Assembly (NCBI RefSeq): GCF_000444875.1
Contig: NC_021985.1
Coordinates: 7,522,170 to 7,586,169 of the forward strand
Direction of reading: 5' to 3'
DNA: 64,000 nt
DNA from: Streptomyces collinus Tu 365
GTDB lineage: Bacteria > Actinomycetota > Actinomycetes > Streptomycetales > Streptomycetaceae
The notes beneath the pieces are model-generated. The model did no database searches, was not told where the DNA came from, and was given only the letters and a program-made list of their open reading frames with translations. The position numbers were made by a program, and so were the translations under genes. Shown here one piece after another: positions 7,726 to 15,512 of the stretch; positions within the stretch are counted from its first letter, which is position 1; the number at the start of each line of letters is the position of its first letter.

Positions 7726-9369
7726 TCAGGACTTCCGGTAGCCGAGGACGGTCATCATGCCGCTCTCCGAGTGGTACTGGTTGTGGCAGTGGAGCATCCA
7801 CAGGCCGGGGTTGTCGGCGTCGAACTCCACCACCAGCTTGCGGTGGGGCAGGACGATGGCCGTGTCCTTGCGCGCGCCGACGGCGTCCAGGCCGGTCATG
7901 GCGAACGTGTGGCCGTGCAGGTGCAGGGGGTGCCACATGTCGGTGGCGTTGATGAGGGTGAGCCGCACCCGCTCGCCCGCGCGGACGGGGTGGCGCATGC
8001 GCGGCGAGTAGGGCTGGTGGTCGAAGGCCCAGTCGTACTTCCCCATGGTGCCCGTGCTCTTGATGCGCATCTCGCGGTCGGGCTCGCGGTCCGCCAGGAC
8101 CACCGACTCGTGCGGTTCGAGCCGGCGGGCCGGGACGATCTCCCCGTCGAGCTCGTCCGGGCGGATGTCGGCCGGGGGCACCGTCTTCCCCTTGTCCGTG
8201 CGCAGGACGGCGAGCGCCTGGCCGCGCTTGCCCTCGGCGAGCGCGACGAGCGGGAAGACGCCGTCCTTGGCGGTCACCAGGACGTCGTAGCGCTCGGCCA
8301 TGCCGATGAGCAGGGCGTCGGTCTCCTTGTGCCGCACCGGGTAGCCGTCGGTGTGCGTGACGGTCATGCGGTGGCCGTCCAGCGCCACCCGGAAGGCGGT
8401 CTCCGAACCGGCGTTGATGATGCGCAGCCGGATGCGGTCGCCGGGGCGGCAGCGGAACGTCGAGGGGTTCGCGGGCACCCGGCCGTTGGCGAGGTAGAGC
8501 GGGTAGTCGACGCTGCCGGCCTCCCCGCGCAGCAGCCGGCTGCGCGAGGAGTGCAGCACCCGGTTCGGGCCGGAGGACCGGTGCGCGGCCGGCGGGTGCG
8601 ACGCCGCGGAGTGCGCGGACGGGTGCGCCGATCCGTGCGGCGCCGGGGTGCCCTCGGACCCCATGGCCATGCCCGCCTGCATGCCCTTCGGCAGGAGCTG
8701 CGCGAGCACCTGGTCGGGGGTCGAGCCGTCCACGCCGTCGACCCAGTCGTCGAGCAGGACGATCCACTCCTTGTCGTACGACAGGGGCTCCCTGGGGTCG
8801 TCGACGATCAGCGGGGCGTACAGACCGCGGTCGGGCTGCAGCCCGACATGGGAGTGCAGGAAGTACGTGCCCGGGTGGGTGACGGTGAACCGGTACGTGA
8901 AGTCCGCGCCCGGGGCGATGGCCCGCTGGGTCAGGTCCGGCACGCCGTCCATGTCGCAGCGCATCCGGACGCCGTGCGAGTGCAGCGTGGTGGTGGCCGG
9001 CAGCCGGTTGGCGAGGGTGAGGCTGAGGACGTCACCGGCCGTCACGCGCACCAGTGGCCCGGGCACGGTGTCGTGGTAGGCCCAGCTGTGCACGTGCCGG
9101 CCGCCCAGGTCCAGCGTGGTCTCGGCGGCGGTCAACCTGAGCATGCGCACCGGCCCGGAGCCGCGCTTGCGCTCGGCGGCATGCACCTCCGGACCCGACG
9201 GGTCGACATATCCCTTGGGCCCTGAGGGCACGAAGTCCCCCTCGACGGCCGCCGAGCCCTCGGGGCCGGAGCGGGTGCGGGGGCCGGAGTCGGTGCAGGC
9301 AGCCAGGAATCCCGCGCCCGCGGCAGCGAGCGGGGCACGGAGCAGGGTACGCCGCGAAGGTGTGTGCAT
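7726..9369 (-). CDS. Secreted multicopper oxidase lipoprotein
   Basis: A 547-residue exported multicopper oxidase (laccase/CueO/CumA-like), predicted to oxidise metals or phenolics with reduction of oxygen to water. The Tat signal SRRTLLRAP ends in a lipobox (FLAAC, Cys25). All four copper-ligand clusters are visible: HSHG (the usual HWHG has Ser), FLHSHVG, HPLHLHGHTF, and the T1 motif MLHCHNQYHSESGMM with its Cys and axial Met. Near residues 225-260 there is a Met- and His-rich insertion (GMQAGMAMG, then HGSAHPSAHSAASH), a likely extra copper-binding loop. The leader is AT-rich for this genome (around 9370-9400), with no Shine-Dalgarno before the ATG, so a leaderless transcript is possible. 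No copper sensor gene adjoins. Confidence 0.9.
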   Translation of the reverse strand: MHTPSRRTLLRAPLAAAGAGFLAACTDSGPRTRSGPEGSAAVEGDFVPSGPKGYVDPSGPEVHAAERKRGSGPVRMLRLTAAETTLDLGGRHVHSWAYHDTVPGPLVRVTAGDVLSLTLANRLPATTTLHSHGVRMRCDMDGVPDLTQRAIAPGADFTYRFTVTHPGTYFLHSHVGLQPDRGLYAPLIVDDPREPLSYDKEWIVLLDDWVDGVDGSTPDQVLAQLLPKGMQAGMAMGSEGTPAPHGSAHPSAHSAASHPPAAHRSSGPNRVLHSSRSRLLRGEAGSVDYPLYLANGRVPANPSTFRCRPGDRIRLRIINAGSETAFRVALDGHRMTVTHTDGYPVRHKETDALLIGMAERYDVLVTAKDGVFPLVALAEGKRGQALAVLRTDKGKTVPPADIRPDELDGEIVPARRLEPHESVVLADREPDREMRIKSTGTMGKYDWAFDHQPYSPRMRHPVRAGERVRLTLINATDMWHPLHLHGHTFAMTGLDAVGARKDTAIVLPHRKLVVEFDADNPGLWMLHCHNQYHSESGMMTVLGYRKS

Positions 9370-9540
9370 GAATGAAATAAGACACGTTTTGCGCTGATAT
9401 GTGAGGGACCTGCGGCGGCGCGTCTGATGGTGTCGGTGTCGGGGGAGGCGCGTCCCGTACGGCGTCGGGCGGCGTCGTGGAAGACCAGCCCGTGCCCCTG
9501 TTCCAGGGCGGTCGCGGTGAACTCCATGAGCGTGCCTCCC

Positions 9541-10113
9541 TCATACCAGGGCGGGCGGCAGCGCGCCCTCGTGCGTGAGCAGCCACGCCTTGCGCTCCAC
9601 GCCGCCCGCGTACCCGCGCAGCGAGCCGTCCGCGCCGATCACCCGGTGGCAGGGGCGCACCAGCAGCAGCGGGTTGGCGCCGAGGGCCCGGCCCACCGCG
9701 CGGGTCTCCGCCCGGGACAGGCCGAGGCGCGCGGCCAGTTCGCCGTAGCTGGTCGTGGTGCCGTACGGGACCTCGTCCAGCGCCTGCCACACGCGGAGCT
9801 GGAAGGGGGTGCCGGCGGGGGCGAGCGGCAGGGAGAAGCGGGTCAGCCGGCCCGCGAAATAGGCGTCCAGCTCACGGCGCGCCTGCGCGAACGCCTCCTC
9901 GGCGCGGTCCGGCTCCGGGACGGCGGGCGCGGCGGGCCGCCCCGGCAGGGACAGCGAGGTGAGGGCGCATCCGCCGCCGGTCCGCACGCCGGTCAGCAGC
10001 AGGTCGCCGAACGGGCTCGGGCAGGTGCCGCGGACCGCGCGGGCGGCGGGGGCGTGGGGGAGGGCGGGGGCGGTTTCGGAGGCGGGGTCGCTTCCGGTGG
10101 CGTGCGTGGTCAT
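9541..10113 (-). CDS. ogt: Methylated-DNA--protein-cysteine methyltransferase
   Basis: A 190-residue suicide DNA-repair protein that moves the alkyl group of O6-alkylguanine onto its own cysteine. The acceptor motif PCHRVIG (Cys155) and the DNA-binding helix YGTTTSYGELAARLG with the downstream arginine-finger stretch are intact. The length fits Ogt/MGMT. The ATG at 10113 follows AGGAG by 5 nt. Longer in-frame starts would run antisense to the neighbouring antitoxin gene and are rejected. The first ~25 residues are poorly conserved and Ala/Pro-rich. It is transcribed away from the toxin-antitoxin pair. Confidence 0.93.
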   Translation of the reverse strand: MTTHATGSDPASETAPALPHAPAARAVRGTCPSPFGDLLLTGVRTGGGCALTSLSLPGRPAAPAVPEPDRAEEAFAQARRELDAYFAGRLTRFSLPLAPAGTPFQLRVWQALDEVPYGTTTSYGELAARLGLSRAETRAVGRALGANPLLLVRPCHRVIGADGSLRGYAGGVERKAWLLTHEGALPPALV

Positions 10114-10345
10114 CGTCGCTCCTGGTGCTTCTGTCCCGGTCGCTCCGGGACGCCACGGGCCGCGTCGTGCGTCCCACGGGGGTTGCGACGTCGAGTCTGG
10201 CGCGCGGGCGGCCGGGGCACCGGCGGGAACCGGACAGGGCCCTCGTCCGGCGCACCCGGCCGCAGCCCCCTCGCGGGTACCGGGTGAAAGGGGGGCTGAA
10301 CAGGTGATATTTACGCCCGAGTACCCGCGCGGTACCGTGAGGGGC

Positions 10346-10585
10346 ATGCCAGCTCTCAACGTGGAGTTCAGCGAACGCGAGCTTGAGGACCTGCGGCAGA
10401 TCGCCAAGGAGCGCGGGACGTCGATGAAGGCCCTCGTACGCGAGGCCGCGGCGGCGGACATCGCCCGGCACCGGGCGCTGCAGGAGGGCGCGGAGGCCTT
10501 CCGGAGCTTCTTCACCGCCCACGCCGAGGAGTTCGCGGCCGCGTTCCCGGACGACGAGTCCCCGGCCAGGGGCGAGGCCGCCTGA
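10346..10585 (+). CDS. Antitoxin of Fic-type toxin-antitoxin pair
   Basis: A 79-residue small, helical, acidic protein directly upstream of a Fic/Doc-like toxin, with 4 bp between the genes. The N-terminal 40 residues (LNVEFSERELEDLRQIAKER) look like a ribbon-helix-helix DNA-binding domain as in CopG/Arc-type antitoxins. The C-terminal half is an acidic helix suitable for binding the toxin. The ATG at 10346 follows GAGGGG. Autoregulation of the operon is expected from the family but not shown. The 232-bp upstream gap is shared with the divergent ogt gene. Confidence 0.8.
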   Translation: MPALNVEFSERELEDLRQIAKERGTSMKALVREAAAADIARHRALQEGAEAFRSFFTAHAEEFAAAFPDDESPARGEAA

Positions 10586-10589
10586 GCCG

Positions 10590-10967
10590 ATGCCGCCCGC
10601 CCTGCACATCGACGTCCCCTGGCTCCTCCAGCGGCACGAGGAGGTCCTGCCCGACCAGCCCACGGTCGACGACTTCTCCGCGCTGGTCGCCGCGGTCGCC
10701 CGGCACCGGGTCGACCCGCCCCGGCTCGGTGTGGACTCCGACCCCGCCTGGCGGGCCGCCGCCCTGCTGCACACCCTCGCCGTGCTCAAGCCGCTGCCCG
10801 CGGCCAACGCGCGCTTCGCCTGCGCCACCGCCGTCGCCTACATGTTCGTCAGCGGCGCCGGCATCGACGCGCCCTACGGCGCCCTGGTCGACCTCGCCCG
10901 CGACCTGATGTCCGGCAAGACCGACGTGTACGGCGCGGCCGACCGGCTGCGCTCCTGGCAGATCTGA
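10590..10967 (+). CDS. Fic/Doc-family toxin component with degenerate active site
   Basis: A 125-residue protein matching the actinobacterial group annotated as Fic-family toxin components: IDVPWLL start, an Ala-rich middle helix, and a RLRSWQI end. The region equivalent to the Fic/Doc motif HxFxxxNKR reads KPLPAANAR (residues 67-75), so the catalytic His position is Lys67 while Asn73 and Arg75 remain. AMP- or phosphate-transfer chemistry as in canonical Fic/Doc proteins is therefore doubtful. The four-base gap to the antitoxin indicates one operon with coupled translation. Confidence 0.75.
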   Translation: MPPALHIDVPWLLQRHEEVLPDQPTVDDFSALVAAVARHRVDPPRLGVDSDPAWRAAALLHTLAVLKPLPAANARFACATAVAYMFVSGAGIDAPYGALVDLARDLMSGKTDVYGAADRLRSWQI

Positions 10968-10972
10968 CGCGG

Positions 10973-11013
10973 CCCCGGCCGGCGGGGGAAGCCGCGAGGG
11001 CCGTCGGCCGGGG
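10973..11013 (+). terminator. Possible terminator after the toxin-antitoxin operon
   Basis: A 9-bp perfect stem CCCCGGCCG/CGGCCGGGG with a 23-nt GC-rich loop, beginning 5 bp after the toxin stop codon. There is no T-tract. Confidence 0.45.
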
Positions 11014-11464
11014 TGCGTTCCGCGGGCGGCGGGGCCGCCGGCCGAGGGCGGGAGGAACGGGGCCGGCGGCCGGTTTCGCGCGGGAGAGCCGCCGTTCCGC
11101 GCGGGGCCTTCCGAGGGGGCCGGAACCCAGTCCAGCACCGGGCCGCGCACCCCGGCAGCGTGCGCGGGGAGCCGGTGGGTGCGTGCCCTTCACACGGGGC
11201 GCGCGGGGCCGCAGAGGGCGCGGCACCGGTCCGGTGTCCGCACCCGCTTTCCGACTTTCTGTCAACGGCGCCCATGTCGTCCGCGCGCCTTGTTGCGTGT
11301 GTGGAACGTGTGCAAGGGTTTGCTCACCCGTGCGGGGGTGATCGCCGGACTTCTTCCGGCAGTTGGGGCACCGGACCGTCGAGGCGCCGGTGAAATTCCC
11401 GCTCCCCGCCCGCGTCCCCCGGAGAGCCGGACCAACGCTCCGTACGCACAAAGGAATTCGTTCA
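11014..11464. other. Intergenic region upstream of the lectin-domain gene
   Basis: About 450 bp with no supported gene. It becomes less GC-rich near 11250-11330 (a TTTCCGACTTTCTGTC stretch and several TTG/GTG tracts), where the promoter of the downstream gene probably lies. I could not assign -35/-10 boxes with confidence. Confidence 0.4.
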
Positions 11465-13045
11465 GTGCCCACCCCCCACCCGCCCCGTCCGCCCTACCCG
11501 CCCCCAGGGGGAGACCCGGGGGAGTCCGACGAGTTGCTCGCGGCTCCGCTGCGGGCCGGCTCGGACGCCGAGGCCGCCCGCTCTGCCGCCCTGCTGATGG
11601 CCCGCCACTGGCGGCCGGCGCAGGACTACGCGGTCGTCTGCCTGGCCGTGCCCGGCCCCCTCGCCCATATGGTCACCGCCACCGCCTTCCACCAGGTCCT
11701 GGACCGGCTCGCGCTCGGCGAGCCCGCCGAGGCGCTGCGGCCCCGGCTGCTGGTGGCGGTGCGGGACACCGTCCTCAACTGGGCCACCACCGACCGGATC
11801 ACCGCGGTGCTGCCGGGGCTCCAGAAGCCCGCCGGGGGCCGCGGGATCAGGATGGCGAAGACCCTGATACCGGAGAACCGCGCCCTTTCCGAACGCTCGT
11901 TCCACGGCCTGCCCCGGCTCGAACAGGCCCTGCTCTGGCACACCGAGGTCGAGGCCGAGCCGCTCGCGGTCCCCGCGGGACTGCTCGGACTGGACGGCGA
12001 CAGCGCGGCCGTCGCGCTCGAACAGGCCCGGGAGAAGTTCCGGGAGGGCTGCGTGCGCGCCCACCGCGAACTCGCGCCGAGCACCGACTGCCGCCACTAC
12101 AACCGCCTCCTCGACGTGCCGATCCGCCGCGGTGGCGCCCTGCTGCCCGACGTCCGGCAGCACCTCGACGGCTGCCCCTACTGCCGGTACGCGGCCGAGC
12201 AACTGGGCCGGATCGAGGGCGGACTCGGTGTCCTGCTCGCCGAGGCGGTGCTCGGCTGGGGAGCCCACCGGTACCTGGAGTCGCGGCCCGGCCGCAGTGG
12301 TACCGGCCCCGCTCGCACCCGTGGCACCTCCCGCCGGTCCGGCGGCGGCCGCCGTGGCGGACCGGCAGGCCGGCTTCCGGAGCCCGGTGGGGGACGCCGG
12401 CGCGCCGGGGCGCGGCCGGACGCGGCCGACCGGCGGGCGCCCGGGGCCGGCCTGTCGGCCAGGACGCTGCTCAGCGGGGTCGGGGTCGCCTCGGCCGTGC
12501 TGCTCGCGACCGTCCTCGTGCTGACCGTGTGGCCGCACGGCGGCGGCCGCGTCGACCCGGTCGCCCCCGCGGGCGCCGGCACCGACGCACGGTCCCGGAC
12601 GCCGTCCTCCGCGGCGCCGCCCGGCACCGCGGGTCTGCCCACGGCCGGCCGGCCGACCCGGCTGCACAACGCCGCCGCCGACCTGTGCCTGGACGTCAGG
12701 GGCCGCCCGGCGGCGGGCGCGAGCGCGGTGCTCGCCGCCTGCTCGACGGCGGCCACGCAGCGGTGGACGTACGGCGCGGACGGGCTGCTGCGCAGCGGCG
12801 CGGACTCGGGCCTGTGCCTGGACTCGCACGCGGACGCGGGGGTCGTCATCCTCGGCACCTGCGCGGACGCGGGCGCACGACGTGGTGACGACGTGCGCTA
12901 CCACCTCACCGTGCAGGGCGAGTTGCTGCCCCGCTGGGACGAGACCCTGGCCCTGTCCCCGGCCGGCGAGACCGCGGGCTCCGACATCGTCGTCAAGGTC
13001 CGCGACCACTCGGCGGGCCAACGCTGGCGCCCCGACGCGCCGTAG
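11465..13045 (+). CDS. Sigma-like / zinc-motif / membrane / ricin-lectin fusion protein
   Basis: A 526-residue three-part membrane protein. The cytoplasmic N-terminus (~20-205) resembles a sigma-factor fold without a clear region 2. The stretch LPRLEQALLWHTEVEAEPL plus a following helix looks like a region-4-type helix-turn-helix. Near 230-245 the motif HLDGCPYCRY gives His and two Cys spaced as in zinc-binding anti-sigma factors. A Gly/Arg/Pro-rich linker precedes one membrane helix (~340-360, LLSGVGVASAVLLATVLVLTVW). The outer C-terminus is a ricin-type beta-trefoil (LCLDVRG, QRWTYG, LCLDSHA, QRW at the end). A sugar-sensing transmembrane regulator is a reasonable guess, not shown. I start at the GTG at 11465, 9 nt after AAAGGA. 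An ATG at 11363 would add 34 atypical residues. Confidence 0.72.
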   Translation: MPTPHPPRPPYPPPGGDPGESDELLAAPLRAGSDAEAARSAALLMARHWRPAQDYAVVCLAVPGPLAHMVTATAFHQVLDRLALGEPAEALRPRLLVAVRDTVLNWATTDRITAVLPGLQKPAGGRGIRMAKTLIPENRALSERSFHGLPRLEQALLWHTEVEAEPLAVPAGLLGLDGDSAAVALEQAREKFREGCVRAHRELAPSTDCRHYNRLLDVPIRRGGALLPDVRQHLDGCPYCRYAAEQLGRIEGGLGVLLAEAVLGWGAHRYLESRPGRSGTGPARTRGTSRRSGGGRRGGPAGRLPEPGGGRRRAGARPDAADRRAPGAGLSARTLLSGVGVASAVLLATVLVLTVWPHGGGRVDPVAPAGAGTDARSRTPSSAAPPGTAGLPTAGRPTRLHNAAADLCLDVRGRPAAGASAVLAACSTAATQRWTYGADGLLRSGADSGLCLDSHADAGVVILGTCADAGARRGDDVRYHLTVQGELLPRWDETLALSPAGETAGSDIVVKVRDHSAGQRWRPDAP

Positions 13046-13057
13046 CCGCGCCCGGGC

Positions 13058-13082
13058 TCCCCGCCGCCGTCGGCGGCGGGGA
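13058..13082. terminator. Bidirectional terminator between convergent genes
   Basis: An 11-bp perfect stem (TCCCCGCCGCC and its complement) with a 3-nt GTC loop, 12 bp after the lectin-protein stop and 8 bp from the flavoenzyme stop. It serves both convergent genes. Confidence 0.75.
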
Positions 13083-13090
13083 CCGGCCGT

Positions 13091-14260
13091 TCAGGCGTTC
13101 GTGTCCACGACGTCGTCCGAGGTGACCGTGGCCGGGGTCGAGTGGCCGGAGAGGGCCAGGGTGAGGTCGAGTTCGGCGAGGACGCAGCGGATCACGTGCT
13201 CGACGCCGGGCTGTCCGTCCAGGCCGAGGCCGTAGACGTAGGGTCGGCCGAGCAGTACCGCCCGCGCGCCGAGGGCGAGGGCCTTGAAGACGTCGTCGCC
13301 GGTGCGCACCCCGCTGTCGAACATGACCGTCAGCCGGTCGCCCACCGCCTCCGCGACGCCGGGCAGCGCGTCGGCCGCCGCGACCGAGCCGGCCACCTGG
13401 CGGCCGCCGTGGTTGGAGACCACCACGCCGTCCATCCCGGCGTCGGCGGCCTGCCGCGCGTCGTCCGGGTGCAGGACGCCCTTCAGGACGATCGGGCCGT
13501 CCCAGTGCTCCCGGAGGAACGCCAGGTCGGGCCAGGTGTGGCTCGCGTCCCCGAACAGGCCGAGGAAGTGCCGGACGGCCGCGGTGGGGTCCTCGTGCAC
13601 GGGCTTGGCGAGCCCGGCGGCGAAGGCCGGGTCGGTGAAGTAGTTGGCGGTGCCCACCCCGTGCAGGAACGGCAGGTACGCCTGGTCGAGGTCGCGCGGC
13701 CGCCACGCCAGCAGCGGCGTGTCCAGGGTGACCACCAGCACCGAGTAGCCGGCCGCCCGGGCCCGGCCGAGGAAACTGCGCGTCACCTCGCGGTCGGCGC
13801 CCCAGTAGAGCTGGAACCAGCGCTCGGCGTCCCCCATCGCCTCCGCCACCTGTTCCAGCGGCGTGCTGGACGCCGACGACAGGATGTACGGCACCCCCTG
13901 CGCGGCGGCGGCCCGGGCGGCGGCCGGCTCGGCGTCCGGATGCATGATCGACAGCACGCCGACCGGAGCGAGGGCGAGCGGCGCGGGCAGCGCGCGGCCG
14001 AGCACCTCCACGGACAGGTCCCGCTCGTGGACGTCCCGCAGCATGCGCGGCACGATCCGGCGGCGGGCGAGCGCGGCCCGGTTGGCCGTCGCCGTACTGC
14101 CGTCGCCCGCGCTGCCCGCCACGTACCCCACCGGGCCCGGGCCGAGGCGGTGTGCGGCGAGTTCCTCGAGCCGGGTCGGATCGGTGGGGAGGCGGGGCAC
14201 GGCCCCCGTCATCCCGTTCAGGTAGATCTCGTACTGGAAGTCCGCCCAGTGCTTCGCCAT
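13091..14260 (-). CDS. FMN-dependent alpha-hydroxy-acid oxidase, lactate 2-monooxygenase type
   Basis: A 389-residue flavoenzyme of the lactate oxidase/glycolate oxidase family. Length and the N-terminal pattern (HWADFQYEIYLNGM) fit lactate 2-monooxygenase, which turns L-lactate into acetate, CO2 and water. The TIM-barrel motifs are complete: LAPVGVLSIMHPDAE, ILSSASSTPLEQV, QLYW, VVTLDTPLLAWRPRDLD, LKGVLHPDDARQAADAG, the catalytic VVSNHGGRQ with His284, and the FMN-phosphate site DSGVRTGDDVFKALALGA. The exact hydroxy acid cannot be told from sequence. The ATG at 14260 is preceded by GAGGCGG; an earlier in-frame start at 14383 adds 41 unlikely residues. It is monocistronic and convergent with the lectin gene. 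Confidence 0.88.
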   Translation of the reverse strand: MAKHWADFQYEIYLNGMTGAVPRLPTDPTRLEELAAHRLGPGPVGYVAGSAGDGSTATANRAALARRRIVPRMLRDVHERDLSVEVLGRALPAPLALAPVGVLSIMHPDAEPAAARAAAAQGVPYILSSASSTPLEQVAEAMGDAERWFQLYWGADREVTRSFLGRARAAGYSVLVVTLDTPLLAWRPRDLDQAYLPFLHGVGTANYFTDPAFAAGLAKPVHEDPTAAVRHFLGLFGDASHTWPDLAFLREHWDGPIVLKGVLHPDDARQAADAGMDGVVVSNHGGRQVAGSVAAADALPGVAEAVGDRLTVMFDSGVRTGDDVFKALALGARAVLLGRPYVYGLGLDGQPGVEHVIRCVLAELDLTLALSGHSTPATVTSDDVVDTNA

Positions 14261-14484
14261 CCGTGGGTCCGCCTCTCCTCGTCGGGCCTGCGCCGCGCCG
14301 ACGATACCCGCGGGTAGGTGCCGGCGGGCCCGGGGGGAACCGCCGGGATCCCGGCGGGGATTGCGGAACGCGCCCGTGAACACGAGGCGTCACGACGGGG
14401 TTCACCGGGGGGCACGCCGGAATGTTTCAGGCCGATTAACGAAGAGGTGTTTTTCGGCCATCCATCGAGCATGACCGATCAAGA

Positions 14485-14523
14485 ACCGCTCGGTTGAGCG
14501 GTCGAGCCGGTCAGTTTTAGTGA
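14485..14523 (+). promoter_or_regulatory. Inverted repeat and candidate promoter upstream of the SSI gene
   Basis: ACCGCTC-ggtt-GAGCGGT (14485-14502) is a perfect 7-bp inverted repeat. A possible -35 TTGAGC (14494-14499) lies within it, with TAGTGA 18 bp further (14518-14523) as -10. A second, wider repeat (TCAGT...ACTGA, 14511-14535) overlaps the -10. The rest of the 14261-14672 gap holds no supported gene and must also contain the promoter of the divergent flavoenzyme. Confidence 0.35.
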
Positions 14524-14672
14524 CTTCACGCCACTGATTCAACACGCAAGGTTACTGAAACGTGAGGGTTCGATGTGTGTTTCGTCGACGGACTCGGCAG
14601 AGTGGCGCTCGCCGCCCCGGCCCACCCGGCCGGCGCCGCGGCACCCTCCATCCGAGCGGAAGGATGCACACA

Positions 14673-15107
14673 ATGCGGAACACCGCGCGCTGGGCAGCGG
14701 CCCTCGGCCTCACGGCCGCCGCCGTCTGCGGACCCCTGACGGGGGCCGCCGCCGCTGCACCGGACGCCGCCCCGTCGTCGCTCTACGCCCCCTCGGCCCT
14801 GGTGCTCACCACCGGCCACGGCGACAGCGCGGCCACGGCGACTCCGGAGCGCGCCGTCACCCTGAACTGCGCCCCGACGCCCTCGGGCACCCACCCGGCC
14901 GCCGGCCGGGCCTGTGCGGAACTGCGCGGGGTCGACGGTGACTTCGCGGCCCTCCAGGCCCGGGGCGACGTCCGGTGCACCAAGATCTACGACCCCGTGG
15001 TCGTCACGGTGCAGGGCGTCTGGCAGGGCCGACGCGTCTCCTACGAACGGACCTTCGGCAACAGCTGCGCGAAGGACGCGCTCGACAGCAGCGTCTTCGC
15101 GTTCTAG
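14673..15107 (+). CDS. SSI-family subtilisin/trypsin inhibitor, secreted
   Basis: A 144-residue precursor, the usual length of Streptomyces subtilisin inhibitors. The Sec signal peptide ends near AAAAAP (residue 30), and the mature start (LYAPSALVLTTG) is typical. The four cysteines 66, 81, 102 and 132 give the two conserved disulfides. The reactive loop reads CTKIYDPV, so P1 is Lys104, which predicts strong inhibition of trypsin-like proteases. The C-terminus SSVFAF is family-standard. The ATG at 14673 follows GGAAGG by 9 nt; the ATG at 14664 overlaps that site and is unlikely. Expression in Streptomyces is usually growth-phase linked; here only repeats in the leader hint at control. Confidence 0.95.
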   Translation: MRNTARWAAALGLTAAAVCGPLTGAAAAAPDAAPSSLYAPSALVLTTGHGDSAATATPERAVTLNCAPTPSGTHPAAGRACAELRGVDGDFAALQARGDVRCTKIYDPVVVTVQGVWQGRRVSYERTFGNSCAKDALDSSVFAF

Positions 15108-15244
15108 AGCCGGGATCGCACGGTCCCCGTATCACCGGATCAGGCCCGCAACTGGGGAGTGCGGCCCCTGGAACGGGGAACCTGCGATCTCGCACCGGGG
15201 CCGACGGGCGGAGTGGGGCCGTCCCGTCGACTCCCGGGCACACA

Positions 15245-15288
15245 GCCGCTCCCCGGGCAGGCCCGTGGGGGGCCTCCCGGGGAGCGGC
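15245..15288. terminator. Long bidirectional hairpin between convergent genes
   Basis: A perfect outer stem of 13 bp (GCCGCTCCCCGGG and its complement) encloses a second stem AGGCCC/GGGCCT, giving nearly continuous pairing. It lies between the SSI gene and the CDGSH gene and should stop transcription from both sides. Confidence 0.8.
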
Positions 15289-15314
15289 GAAAAACCACCT
15301 GTTTCAACCGTTGG

Positions 15315-15512
15315 TCATGCCTTGCGCCGGTGACTCGTGTCGCACCAGGGGAAGCGGCGACTGCGCCGGCAGGTGCACAGAGCGACACGGAAACGGTCCG
15401 AGGAGACCGTGGTGCCGTCCTCGAGTTCGACTTCCACCGGGCCCTCCACCAGCAGCGGCCCCGGCCGCTGCACCCGGATCCGGCAGGGCCGGTCAGCACG
15501 GTCGTTCGGCAC
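15315..15512 (-). CDS. CDGSH-type [2Fe-2S] protein
   Basis: A 65-residue small iron-sulfur protein. The cluster motif reads CTCRRSRRFPWCDTSH, matching CxC...PxCD-x-(S)-H with three Cys and one His; the Gly of CDG is Thr here. Family members carry a redox-active 2Fe-2S cluster used in electron or cluster transfer. The start overlaps the upstream methyltransferase gene by 20 bp, showing translational coupling in a three-gene operon with a predicted diiron protein. Confidence 0.85.
   Translation of the reverse strand: MPNDRADRPCRIRVQRPGPLLVEGPVEVELEDGTTVSSDRFRVALCTCRRSRRFPWCDTSHRRKA

Noticed and set aside
7544..7952. Plus-strand frame behind GGAGGAG (ATG at 7544)
   Set aside because: It runs antisense into the 3' end of the multicopper oxidase with a Gly/Arg/Ser/Cys-rich translation that lacks protein-like features.
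9132..9527. Minus-strand frame starting at an ATG 13 bp after the ogt stop, with a strong GAGGGAGG ribosome site
   Set aside because: Only the first ~50 residues are not Pro/Arg/Ala low-complexity, and the frame then overlaps the multicopper oxidase in another frame for 238 bp. No family is recognised. It could be a remnant of a small gene, but I cannot support it.
14562..14672. Longer start for the SSI inhibitor gene
   Set aside because: The added residues are Arg/Pro-rich and would bury the signal peptide; the ATG at 14673 has the ribosome site and gives the family's standard length.
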